Source: JAHRAW01 sp963693025
GTDB lineage: Bacteria > Pseudomonadota > Gammaproteobacteria > Arenicellales > Poriferihabitantaceae
Direction of reading: 5' to 3'
NCBI GenBank assembly: GCA_963693025.1
Contig: OY843749.1
Location: 2,108,001 to 2,172,000 of the forward strand
Length of the DNA: 64,000 nucleotides
Program-made: the position numbers and the translations under genes
Notes under the pieces: generated by a model
Database searches by the model: none
Seen by the model: only the letters and a program-made list of their open reading frames with translations
What the model was told of the DNA's origin: nothing
Shown here: positions 18,301 through 26,260 of the stretch, one piece after another
Layout: each line of letters starts with the position of its first letter
Numbering within the stretch: the first letter of the stretch is position 1

Positions 18301-19641
18301 CTAAAACAGCCGCATAATATCATTATAAAAGGCCACGCTCATCAACAAAATCAGCAGGGCGATGCCGAGTTGTTGGGCTCGTAGGATGGTTTTTTCGGAG
18401 GGGGGGCTGCCTTTGAGGGCTTCTATTGCGAAAAACAGGAGGTGGCCGCCGTCCAGCAAGGGGATGGGGAGGAGGTTGATTAGGCCGAGGCTGATGCTGA
18501 TGATGGCGAGGAATTTGAGGAAGTCGGTGAAGCCGGCTTCGACCGTGTGACCGGCGAGGCGGGCGATGGTGATGGGGCCCGAGAGGTTTTCCGATGACAT
18601 TCGCGCGCTCAACATTCGCCCGAGGGAATACAGCGTGACCATGGTCATGCGCCAGTTGTAGTCGAGCGAGGCGGGGATGGCGGACAGGAGTCCGTAGCGC
18701 AGCCGGGCGTTTTCCGGCGACGGGCGGTATAGCCCGATGCGACCGTATTCTTTGCCGTCAAGGGTGACGATTTCGGTGGTCAAGCCGGTTTCTAACTCGC
18801 CATCGCCGCGCCGCACGCGCAGCGTCAACTGCTCGCCGGGCCGCGACGACACCTCGCGCACCAGGTCATTCCAGTCGCCGATGGGCTTGCCGTCGACGGC
18901 GATGAGGGTGTCGCCCACTTGCAGCCCGGCGGCGGCTGCCGGCGAATTGTCCACCAGCCGGTCTACTCTGGCGGGCGGGGCGGGGGGCCACAGACCGATT
19001 TGCGAGGTGACCGGCTGCGCGCCGACGGTGGTTTGGTCCACTGCGCTGAAATCGATGCGGATGTTGCGCTCGCCGCCACCGCCGCCGGCGACTTCAAAGT
19101 CGATGGCGTTGCCTTTCATCGCCTGATGCAGCAGGTAGAACTGGTGCTGCCCCCAGGTGCTGACCGCGCGCCCGTCCACGCGCACGATGCGGTCGCCGGG
19201 CTGGAACCCGGCTTGTTGCGCCATTGAGCCCTCCGCCACCGTGCCGACCAGCGGCGCGATGCCGGCGCTGCCGGTTACGAACACCAGCCAGATGGCGAAA
19301 ATCGCAAACAGGAAATTGTAGGCGGGACCCGCCACGACGATGGCGCTGCGCACGCCGAGCGATTGGCGGTTGAATGCCATGTCGCGCTCGTCCGGCGCCA
19401 CCTCGCCCTCGCTTTCGTCGAGCATCTTGACATAGCCGCCGAGCGGAATGATGCCGATGGAATACTCGGTCGGGTCGCCCTTGCGCCGCCACGCGAAAAT
19501 GGACTTGCCGAAGCCGATGGAAAACTTCAGCACCTTGACGCCGAGTTTGCGCGCCACCCAGAAGTGACCATATTCATGCACCGCCACCAGGATGGCGATG
19601 GCGGCGAGGAAGCCGAACAGGCTGTAACCGAATGCGCTCAT
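18301..19641 (-). CDS. rseP: Intramembrane zinc metalloprotease RseP, 446 aa
   Basis: It cleaves the anti-sigma factor RseA within the inner membrane and activates the envelope stress response. I placed the start at 19641 (MSAFGYSLFGFLAAIAIL), giving family length. An open frame continues 78 codons upstream into dxr but has no family similarity. The active site HEYGH is at residues 22-26 in the first membrane helix, and the second zinc-site motif is in NLLPIPLLDGGH near the C-terminus. Two PDZ domains lie between. It follows dxr by about 60 bases. Confidence 0.95.
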   Translation of the reverse strand: MSAFGYSLFGFLAAIAILVAVHEYGHFWVARKLGVKVLKFSIGFGKSIFAWRRKGDPTEYSIGIIPLGGYVKMLDESEGEVAPDERDMAFNRQSLGVRSAIVVAGPAYNFLFAIFAIWLVFVTGSAGIAPLVGTVAEGSMAQQAGFQPGDRIVRVDGRAVSTWGQHQFYLLHQAMKGNAIDFEVAGGGGGERNIRIDFSAVDQTTVGAQPVTSQIGLWPPAPPARVDRLVDNSPAAAAGLQVGDTLIAVDGKPIGDWNDLVREVSSRPGEQLTLRVRRGDGELETGLTTEIVTLDGKEYGRIGLYRPSPENARLRYGLLSAIPASLDYNWRMTMVTLYSLGRMLSARMSSENLSGPITIARLAGHTVEAGFTDFLKFLAIISISLGLINLLPIPLLDGGHLLFFAIEALKGSPPSEKTILRAQQLGIALLILLMSVAFYNDIMRLF

Positions 19642-19702
19642 CACGTTTGTTCTCTCTCCAATGTGAAGGCGGTGAAAGTCACCTGCGCCAAAATCAGCGC
19701 TC

Positions 19703-20947
19703 TCACTGCGCCGCCTCCGCCACCGGCAGCAGTTCGCGGCACAGGCGGCGCGCTTGTTTGTCCGACGCCAGCACGCTCTCCAATGTGCAGTCGCGCCCGA
19801 CCTCGGCGCGCTCCATCGTCTGCTCGACGACGCGCGGAATGTGGTCAAACCGCAGGGCGTTGTTGAGGAACGCATCCACCGCCACTTCGTTGGCGGCGTT
19901 CATCGCCGCCGGCAGGGTGCCGCCGGCGCGCGCCGCCTCGCGCGCCAGGCCGATGGACGGAAAACGCCGGTGGTCGGGCGCCTCAAAGTCAAAGCGGCTG
20001 CACTCAAGCAGGCTCAGGCTTTGCGCGCCGGAATCGATGCGCCGCGGCCAGCCGAGCGCATTGGCGATGGACACCCGCATATCCGGGCTGCCGAGTTGCG
20101 CCAGAATCGAGCCGTCGATGTATTCCACCATGGAGTGAACCACGCTCTGCGGATGAATGACGATTTCGATGTCGTCCGCCTTGATGGAAAACAGCGCGCA
20201 CGCCTCAATCAGTTCAAGCCCTTTGTTCATCATCGTCGCCGAATCCACCGAGATTTTGGGACCCATCTCCCAGTTCGGATGCGCGCGCGCCTGCGCCGGG
20301 GTCACGCTTCGGAAGTCGCTCAGGGGCAGGCGTCTGAATGGTCCGCCGGAGCCGGTCAGCAGGATTTTGCGGATGCCGGGCGGGCGGCGGGTTTCGGATG
20401 CGCCTTCGCGCTCCCGGTTCGAGTTGGAGTTTGAGTTCGGGTTTGAGTTCTGCGGCAGGCATTGAAAGATGGCGTTGTGCTCGCTGTCCAGCGGAATCAC
20501 CGTGGCGCCGTGCGCGCGCGCCTCGCGCATAATCAGGTTGCCGAGCATCACCAGCGGCTCCTTGTTGGCAATCAGCACTTTTCTGCCGCCGTCGCCACCA
20601 CCACGGACGGCCGCCAGCGTGGAGCGCAGCCCGGCGGCGCCGACGATTCCGCACACGACAATGTCGGCGCCGCCGCCCGCCAACTCGGACAGCGCCTCGG
20701 CGCCGCCCAGCACGCGCGTTTTTGCGCCGGCGTCGGACAGGTCGCCGGCGAGTTGGCGCGCCGCCGCCGGGTCCGCCATCACCGCCAAGTCGGGGTGGAA
20801 CTGCGCGCACTGCCGGCGCATGACCGCCAGATTGCCGTTGGCGGACAGCCCGGTCACGCGGTAAAGGTCGGGGTGGCGCGCAATCACATCCAGCGCGCTG
20901 GCACCGATGGAGCCGGTCGAGCCGAGGATGGCGACCGAGTCGGTCAT
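19703..20947 (-). CDS. dxr: 1-deoxy-D-xylulose 5-phosphate reductoisomerase, 414 aa
   Basis: It makes 2-C-methyl-D-erythritol 4-phosphate, the committed step of the MEP isoprenoid pathway. The NADPH-binding start MTDSVAILGSTGSIGASALDVI, then IANKEPLVMLGNLI, DSEHNAIFQCL and TMMNKGLELIEA are all diagnostic. Residues about 166-190 hold a low-complexity insertion (NSNPNSNSNSN, then charged residues) encoded by AACTC/AACTCG-like repeats at about 20400-20450, just after the conserved DSEHNAIFQ motif. Most Dxr proteins have only a short loop there. The stop codon of cdsA overlaps the start by four bases. Confidence 0.96.
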   Translation of the reverse strand: MTDSVAILGSTGSIGASALDVIARHPDLYRVTGLSANGNLAVMRRQCAQFHPDLAVMADPAAARQLAGDLSDAGAKTRVLGGAEALSELAGGGADIVVCGIVGAAGLRSTLAAVRGGGDGGRKVLIANKEPLVMLGNLIMREARAHGATVIPLDSEHNAIFQCLPQNSNPNSNSNSNREREGASETRRPPGIRKILLTGSGGPFRRLPLSDFRSVTPAQARAHPNWEMGPKISVDSATMMNKGLELIEACALFSIKADDIEIVIHPQSVVHSMVEYIDGSILAQLGSPDMRVSIANALGWPRRIDSGAQSLSLLECSRFDFEAPDHRRFPSIGLAREAARAGGTLPAAMNAANEVAVDAFLNNALRFDHIPRVVEQTMERAEVGRDCTLESVLASDKQARRLCRELLPVAEAAQ

Positions 20948-21750
20948 TCCGCCAGCCGCCAGATGATGACGAACGGCGGGAGCGCCGCCAGCAGACCGTC
21001 GATACGGTCGAGGATGCCGCCATGACCCGGTAGCAGGCTGCCGCTGTCTTTGACCCCGGCGCGGCGTTTCATCCGGCTTTCATACAGGTCGCCGACGACG
21101 CCGAACAGCGCGGCGACGATTGCCGCCAGCAGCCACAGCGGGATTTTCGCGGCGCTCAAGTCCGGCAGTAAAACCGCCAGCAACAACGCCACCCCGACGG
21201 CGGCGGCGACGCCCCCGACCAGCCCGGCGACGGTCTTGCCGGGACTGATGGCGGGCGCGAGTTTGCGCTTGCCGAAGCGCTTGCCGGCGAAATACGCGCC
21301 GCTGTCCGCGCTCCACACTATTAGCAATACGGCGATGGTCATCGCCGCGCCTTGCTCGGCATGCAACCACACCAGCGCGCACCACGCGAACAAGCCGATG
21401 ACGCCGCCTTGAATCAGGTTGCTCAGCGCTTCGGGTGCGTTGCCGAGCCCTTTGCGCGCCAAATCGACCGCCTGATACGCCCAGAACAGCAGCCCGGCGA
21501 GGCACACGGCGGGCAGTTTTTGCGGCGTGAGGAAAAGCCAGAGCGCCGCGATGCTCATCACCGCCGCCACCGCCGCCACCGCCACCGCGGTGGGCGCGGT
21601 TGCGGTTGCGGGGCTGAGGCGGCTCCACTCGGCGAGCGCCGCCAGCATGAGCGCCAGCGCCAGCGAGGCGAACAACCACGACGGCGACCACAGCGTCAGC
21701 ACGACCGCCGCCGGCGCCAACACCCCGCCGGTGACGATGCGCGCTCTCAT
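20944..21750 (-). CDS. cdsA: Phosphatidate cytidylyltransferase, 268 aa
   Basis: It makes CDP-diacylglycerol for phospholipid synthesis. Multiple hydrophobic helices are present. The family signature region is near the C-terminus: SADSGAYFAGKRFGKRKLAPAISPGKTVAGLVGG and later FGVVGDLYESRMKRRAGVKDSG with the metal-binding Asp. The length is normal. It overlaps uppS by four bases upstream and dxr by four downstream. Confidence 0.95.
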   Translation of the reverse strand: MRARIVTGGVLAPAAVVLTLWSPSWLFASLALALMLAALAEWSRLSPATATAPTAVAVAAVAAVMSIAALWLFLTPQKLPAVCLAGLLFWAYQAVDLARKGLGNAPEALSNLIQGGVIGLFAWCALVWLHAEQGAAMTIAVLLIVWSADSGAYFAGKRFGKRKLAPAISPGKTVAGLVGGVAAAVGVALLLAVLLPDLSAAKIPLWLLAAIVAALFGVVGDLYESRMKRRAGVKDSGSLLPGHGGILDRIDGLLAALPPFVIIWRLAE

Positions 21751-22532
21751 GCCTGCAATTCCCTGACCTGCTCCCCGGTTTTTCCGAAGCGGCGCTGGCG
21801 GCGCGCGTAGGTCGCCAGCGCGCGGTCGAGATGCGCCTCGTCAAACTCGGGCCAATACGCATCGGTGAAATACAACTCGGTATAAGCCAGTTGCCACAGC
21901 AGAAAATTGCTGATTCGCTGCTCTCCGCCGGTGCGGATGAAGAGGTCGGGCTCGGGCAAATCGCGGGTGCACAAATGCGATTCAATGAGCGCCGGCGTGA
22001 CATCGGCGGGGAGGAGTTTGTCGCGCGCCACCCGCTCCGCCACCGCGCGGCACGCCTGCGTGATGTCCCAGCGCCCGCCGTAGTTGAACGCCACGGTCAG
22101 GTTGAGCGCTTGGTTAGCCCGCGTCAGGGTGACCGCGTCGGCGATTTTGCGCTGCATCGGCGGCGGGAAACGCGACAGGTCGCCAATCACGCGCAGGCGG
22201 ATTTCGTTCTCGTGCAACCGCCGGATTTCCTTCTCCAATGTGGCGGCGAGCAACTCCACCAGAAACTCCACCTCGGTCGCCGGGCGCTTCCAGTTTTCGC
22301 TACTGAACGCGAACAGCGTGAGATAGGGTATGCCCCGCCGCACGAAAATCGGCGCCATTTTTTTGACCACCTCAACCCCGCGGCGGTGTCCCGCGATGCG
22401 CGGCAGGCCGTGCCGGTTTGCCCAGCGACCGTTGCCGTCCATAATCACCGCCACGTGGCGCGGCTTGTCGGTGGCGGCGTCCCCACCAGCAGGGGGGGCG
22501 GGGGCGGGGAATTTGACGGTGTTGGATGACAT
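21747..22532 (-). CDS. uppS: Isoprenyl transferase (undecaprenyl diphosphate synthase), 261 aa
   Basis: It builds the C55 lipid carrier for cell wall synthesis. The diagnostic N-terminal motif is RHVAVIMDGNGRWANRHGLPR, with the catalytic Asp in MDGNG. Later motifs LFAFSSENWKRP and DLFIRTGGEQRISNFLLWQLAYTELYF match the family. A short Pro/Ala-rich lead precedes the core. It couples to cdsA by a four-base overlap. Confidence 0.96.
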   Translation of the reverse strand: MSSNTVKFPAPAPPAGGDAATDKPRHVAVIMDGNGRWANRHGLPRIAGHRRGVEVVKKMAPIFVRRGIPYLTLFAFSSENWKRPATEVEFLVELLAATLEKEIRRLHENEIRLRVIGDLSRFPPPMQRKIADAVTLTRANQALNLTVAFNYGGRWDITQACRAVAERVARDKLLPADVTPALIESHLCTRDLPEPDLFIRTGGEQRISNFLLWQLAYTELYFTDAYWPEFDEAHLDRALATYARRQRRFGKTGEQVRELQA

Positions 22533-22584
22533 GCTTTCAGGCGGATGCGCGGCGCTCGGCTTTGGTGCTTGTTGTCTGCGCGCG

Positions 22585-23142
22585 CTAGATTTCCACCACT
22601 TCCTTTTCCTTGTCGCTGACGATTTCGTCTACGGCGGCAATGTGGCGGTCGGTCAGCGTCTGCAACTCGCCCTCGGCGCGCTTTTCCTCGTCCTGACTGA
22701 CCTCCTTTTCCTTGAGCAGTTCGCGCACCATGTGAATCGCGTCGCGGCGAATGTTGCGAATCGCCACCTTGCCGTTCTCGCCTTCGCGCTTGACTATCTT
22801 GCCGAGTTCGAGGCGGCGCTCCGCGGTCATCGGCGGCAGCGGAATGCGCATGGTCGCGCCCGCCACCACCGGATTGACGCCGAGGTCGGATTCCAGAATC
22901 GCCTTTTCAATCACCGGCAGCATCTTTTTCTCCCACGGCTGAATGTTGAGCGTGCGCGCGTCCGCCACCGCCACCGTGGCGACCTGACTGAGCGGGGTTT
23001 GCGCGCCGTAGTAGTCCACCGTGAGGTGGTCGAGCAACGCGGTGGACGCCCGCCCGGTGCGAATGCGGTTCATCTCATCGCGCGTCGCATCCACCGTCTT
23101 GGTCATGCGCGCTTCGGCGTCTCGCTGAATGTCGTCAATCAT
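22585..23142 (-). CDS. frr: Ribosome recycling factor, 185 aa
   Basis: Together with EF-G it splits terminated ribosomes. Standard length and motifs: MTKTVDATRDEMNRIRTGRAS, LDHLTVDYYGAQTPLSQVA, and NIRRDAIHMVRELLKEKEVSQDEEKRAE. It lies directly downstream of tsf. The pyrH gene that usually sits between tsf and frr is absent here, so UMP kinase must be encoded elsewhere. Confidence 0.96.
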   Translation of the reverse strand: MIDDIQRDAEARMTKTVDATRDEMNRIRTGRASTALLDHLTVDYYGAQTPLSQVATVAVADARTLNIQPWEKKMLPVIEKAILESDLGVNPVVAGATMRIPLPPMTAERRLELGKIVKREGENGKVAIRNIRRDAIHMVRELLKEKEVSQDEEKRAEGELQTLTDRHIAAVDEIVSDKEKEVVEI

Positions 23143-23223
23143 GGTCGCACCGGGGTGGAGTGGGGTTGGCGTGATAGTAGCAGGAATGGGCGCATTCCCT
23201 TTCCCTTTGCTCGCCGCCTTCCC

Positions 23224-24129
23224 CTAAGCCGGGCGCCCGGCCTGCGCCATCACCTCGGCGACGAAGTCATCGCTGCGTTTTTCCAAGCCTTCGCCGACTT
23301 CAAAGCGCGCCATCCGCTCGACCGTCGCGTTGGCGGCGGCGACCAACTGCCCCACGCTGCGCTCCGGGTCTTTGACGAACGGCTGCCCCAGCAGGGTGTT
23401 CTCTTTGAGGAATTTCTTCACGCGCCCGGCGACCATCTTTTCCGCGATTTCCGGCGGCTTGCCGCTTTCGGCGGCCTGGGCGGCGAAGATTGCCTTCTCC
23501 CGCTCAAGCGTCTGCGCCGGTATGTCGGTCTCGTCTATGCACAGCGGGCGGCTGGCGGCGATATGCATGGCAATATCGCGCCCCAGCGACTCGTCCGCCG
23601 TGCCGCCGAGCCGAACCATGACGCCGATGCGCGCGCCGTGCAGGTAGGCGCTGAGCGCGTCATCGGAACTGCCGGCTTTCATCAGCGCGAAACGGCGCAC
23701 GCTGATGTTCTCGCCGATTTGGGTGATGAGCGTTTGGCGCGCCGTCTCAATCGTGCCACCGCCATTGCCGTCCAATGCCAGCGCCGCCACGGCACTCGGG
23801 TCGGCGGAGTCATCGGGCAAATCGGCGGCGAGAATGGCGTCGGCGACGCGCTCGGCGAAGGCGGTGAACGAGGCGTCTTTGGCGACGAAATCGGTTTCGC
23901 AATTGACCTCCACCAACACCCCGGCGCGCGCGTCTCCGGCGTGGACAATCACGCCCTCGGCGGCGATGCGCCCGGCTTTTTGCTCGGCGGCGGCCACGCC
24001 CTTTTTGCGCAACGCCTCGACCGCGGCGTCTATGTCGCCGCCGCTCTCGCTCAGCGCGTGCTTGCAATCCAGCATCCCCGCGCCGGTTCGCTCGCGCAGT
24101 TCTTTAATCTTTGACGCGGTAATCGCCAT
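23224..24129 (-). CDS. tsf: Elongation factor Ts, 301 aa
   Basis: Guanine nucleotide exchange factor for EF-Tu. I chose the ATG at 24129 (MAITASKIKELRERTGAGMLDCKHALSE), where the family begins. It sits 9 bases after AGGAG, while two other ATG/longer options lie just upstream. The Tu-contact motif TDFVAKDASF is present. It follows rpsB by 44 bases as in nearly all bacteria. Confidence 0.96.
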   Translation of the reverse strand: MAITASKIKELRERTGAGMLDCKHALSESGGDIDAAVEALRKKGVAAAEQKAGRIAAEGVIVHAGDARAGVLVEVNCETDFVAKDASFTAFAERVADAILAADLPDDSADPSAVAALALDGNGGGTIETARQTLITQIGENISVRRFALMKAGSSDDALSAYLHGARIGVMVRLGGTADESLGRDIAMHIAASRPLCIDETDIPAQTLEREKAIFAAQAAESGKPPEIAEKMVAGRVKKFLKENTLLGQPFVKDPERSVGQLVAAANATVERMARFEVGEGLEKRSDDFVAEVMAQAGRPA

Positions 24130-24173
24130 CGGCATCGTCTCCTGAAAGGGGGTTGTCAATCGCGCGCATGCGG

Positions 24174-25232
24174 CTACTCCGTCGCCACCTTGCGCTTGCG
24201 CACGACCTTCTTCTTGCTAACTTTCGTCTCCGCGGCTTTCTTCTCGACTTTCTTTTTAGTCGCCTTCTTTTTGGCTACCTTTTTGGTCACCTTAGCCTTT
24301 GCAACAGAATCTGCGGCATCTGCGGATTCTTTATCCGCAGAGGGTGCAGCCGCAGATTTTTTATCCGCAGATGATTTAGCCGCAGAGGGTGTAGCCGCAG
24401 ATTTTTTATCCGCGGAGGGTTTGGCGGGCGCGGCGGGTTTAGCGGGCTTGGCGGGCTTAACCTCCGCCTCCGCCTTGTCAATCACCTTTCCGGTGGTTTC
24501 GTCCACCTCAACGTACTCGGTTTCCTCGCCCGTTTTGACGGCGGTTTCCGCCGAGGCGCGCGCGGCGATGATGCTGTCGGCGGCGGCTTCGAGGTACAGC
24601 ATAATCGCCCCGGCGGAATCGTCGTTGCCCGGAATGATGTGGTCGATGCCGTCCGGCGAGCAGTTGGTGTCCACCACCGCCACCACCGGTATGCCGAGTT
24701 TGTTGGCTTCGGCGACGGCGATATACTCCTGCTCCACGTCGATGACAAACAGCACATCCGGCAGCCCGTCCATGTCCTTGATGCCGGACAGCGTCTTGTC
24801 CAGTTTGTTGCGCTCGCGCTCGAGGTTGAGCGCTTCCTTTTTGCTCAAGCCGGCGGTCTCCTCCGACTCGATGCGCTGCTCCAACTCTTTCAGCCGCGAG
24901 ATGGAATTCTTGACCGTCTTGTAGTTGGTCAGCATGCCGCCGAGCCAGCGATGGTCGACATACGGCGAGCCGCAGCGAAGCGCCTGTTCACGAAGCGGTT
25001 TGCCGGCTTGGCGCTTGGTGCCGACGAACAGCACCTTGCCGCCGCGCGCCGCCATGCCGCCGAGGTAGGTCACCGCCTGTTGCAGCATCGGCAGCGTTTT
25101 TTCCAGATTGATAATATGGATTTTGTTGCGGTCGCCGAAGATATACGGCGCCATTTTGGGCGACCAGTAACGCGTCTGGTGCCCGAAGTGCACGCCGGCT
25201 TTCAGCAGCCGGCGCATGGTGATCTCAGCCAT
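24174..25232 (-). CDS. rpsB: 30S ribosomal protein S2 with long basic tail, 352 aa
   Basis: Residues 1 to about 235 are ordinary S2 (MAEITMRRLLKAGVHFGHQTRYWSPKM, then VDTNCSPDGIDHIIPGNDDS). The family is usually about 240 residues. Here a further ~110 follow: an Ala/Pro/Lys spacer, SADKKSAA-type repeats encoded by direct DNA repeats around 24320-24420, and a very basic end (KKVAKKKATKKKVEKK). The tail is probably disordered and could bind rRNA or DNA. Basic low-complexity tails on S2 occur in some lineages, but the repeat origin is visible here. Confidence 0.95.
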   Translation of the reverse strand: MAEITMRRLLKAGVHFGHQTRYWSPKMAPYIFGDRNKIHIINLEKTLPMLQQAVTYLGGMAARGGKVLFVGTKRQAGKPLREQALRCGSPYVDHRWLGGMLTNYKTVKNSISRLKELEQRIESEETAGLSKKEALNLERERNKLDKTLSGIKDMDGLPDVLFVIDVEQEYIAVAEANKLGIPVVAVVDTNCSPDGIDHIIPGNDDSAGAIMLYLEAAADSIIAARASAETAVKTGEETEYVEVDETTGKVIDKAEAEVKPAKPAKPAAPAKPSADKKSAATPSAAKSSADKKSAAAPSADKESADAADSVAKAKVTKKVAKKKATKKKVEKKAAETKVSKKKVVRKRKVATE

Positions 25233-25416
25233 GGTTACAATTCACTCGTGCGGGTTATTCCTCCACGGTTACTGCCCGCCAACCCGGTACTCGCCAATGA
25301 TGATGGCGGGCAAGCCGGGCACCCGGGCGGGCATAATCGCCGTGTGCGGTATTGATGCCGGCGGGGCTTTGTGACGGAGTCGCTCACCTCGCCGGCGCTT
25401 GGGCGGCGGAGTCTAG
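25233..25416 (-). promoter_or_regulatory. rpsB promoter and structured leader
   Basis: On the minus strand, TGCTAGACT forms an extended -10 box (TAGACT, plus-strand 25410-25415). No clear -35 is seen. The ~170 base leader to the rpsB ATG contains GC-rich pairing segments (ACCCGGGCGGGC and CCCGCC/GGCGGG runs). In gammaproteobacteria S2 represses its own mRNA through a structured leader. That role here is inferred from position only. The same 266-base gap must carry the map promoter on the other strand, which I could not pin down. Confidence 0.35.
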
Positions 25417-25498
25417 CAAAAAACGGTTGAAGAAAAAAGCGTAATTTGCGAGCATTACCGCCTTTATAAGCAACTATTTGGCAACTCACTGGGAAATC

Positions 25499-26260
25499 AT
25501 GGCGGTAACGACCAAAACCAGGGCGGAAGTGGAAAAAATGCGGGTCGCTGGGCGGCTTGCGTCCGAGGTGCTGGACATGATCGGCGAGCACGTGGTGGCG
25601 GGCGTGAGCACCGATGAACTCAACCGCATCTGCCACGACTTCATCGTCAACCGGCAAAAGGCGGTGCCCGCCCCGCTCAACTATCGCGGCTTCCCGAAAT
25701 CCATTTGCACCTCGGTCAACCACGTGGTGTGCCACGGCATTCCCTCCGACAAACAACTCAAAAACGGCGACATCATCAATATAGACATCACCGTCATCAA
25801 AGACGAATTCCACGGCGACACCAGCCGCATGTTCTTCGTCGGCGAGCCGTCCATTCGCGCGCGCCGGGTGTGCCAAATCAGCCGCGAATGCATGTACAAG
25901 GGCATCGATTTGGTGAAGCCCGGCGCGCGCCTCGGCGACATTGGCCACGCCATTCAACAGCACGCCGAGAAGAACGGCTTCTCGGTGGTGCGCGAGTATT
26001 GCGGCCACGGCATCGGGCGCGGGTTTCACGAAGACCCGCAGGTCTTGCACTACGGCACGCCCGGCACCGGGCTGGAGGTTTGGGCGGGCATGACCTTCAC
26101 GATTGAGCCGATGGTCAACGCGGGCAAAAAGGAAACGCGGCTGCTGGCGGATGACTGGACGGTCGTCACCCGCGACCGCAGTTTGTCGGCGCAGTGGGAG
26201 CACACCATTCTGGTCACCGACGACGGGCACGATATTTTGACGCAGTCATGCCTAGACTAA
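25499..26260 (+). CDS. map: Methionine aminopeptidase type I, 253 aa
   Basis: It removes the initiator Met from nascent proteins. The start at 25499 (MAVTTKTRAEVEKMRVAGRLASEV) matches the family better than an in-frame ATG seven codons earlier. Metal ligands are visible: NIDITVIKDEFHGDTSRMF (two Asp), GHGIGRGFHEDPQ (His) and FTIEPM and SAQWEHTI (two Glu). Standard length. It overlaps glnD by 13 bases. Confidence 0.96.
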   Translation: MAVTTKTRAEVEKMRVAGRLASEVLDMIGEHVVAGVSTDELNRICHDFIVNRQKAVPAPLNYRGFPKSICTSVNHVVCHGIPSDKQLKNGDIINIDITVIKDEFHGDTSRMFFVGEPSIRARRVCQISRECMYKGIDLVKPGARLGDIGHAIQQHAEKNGFSVVREYCGHGIGRGFHEDPQVLHYGTPGTGLEVWAGMTFTIEPMVNAGKKETRLLADDWTVVTRDRSLSAQWEHTILVTDDGHDILTQSCLD

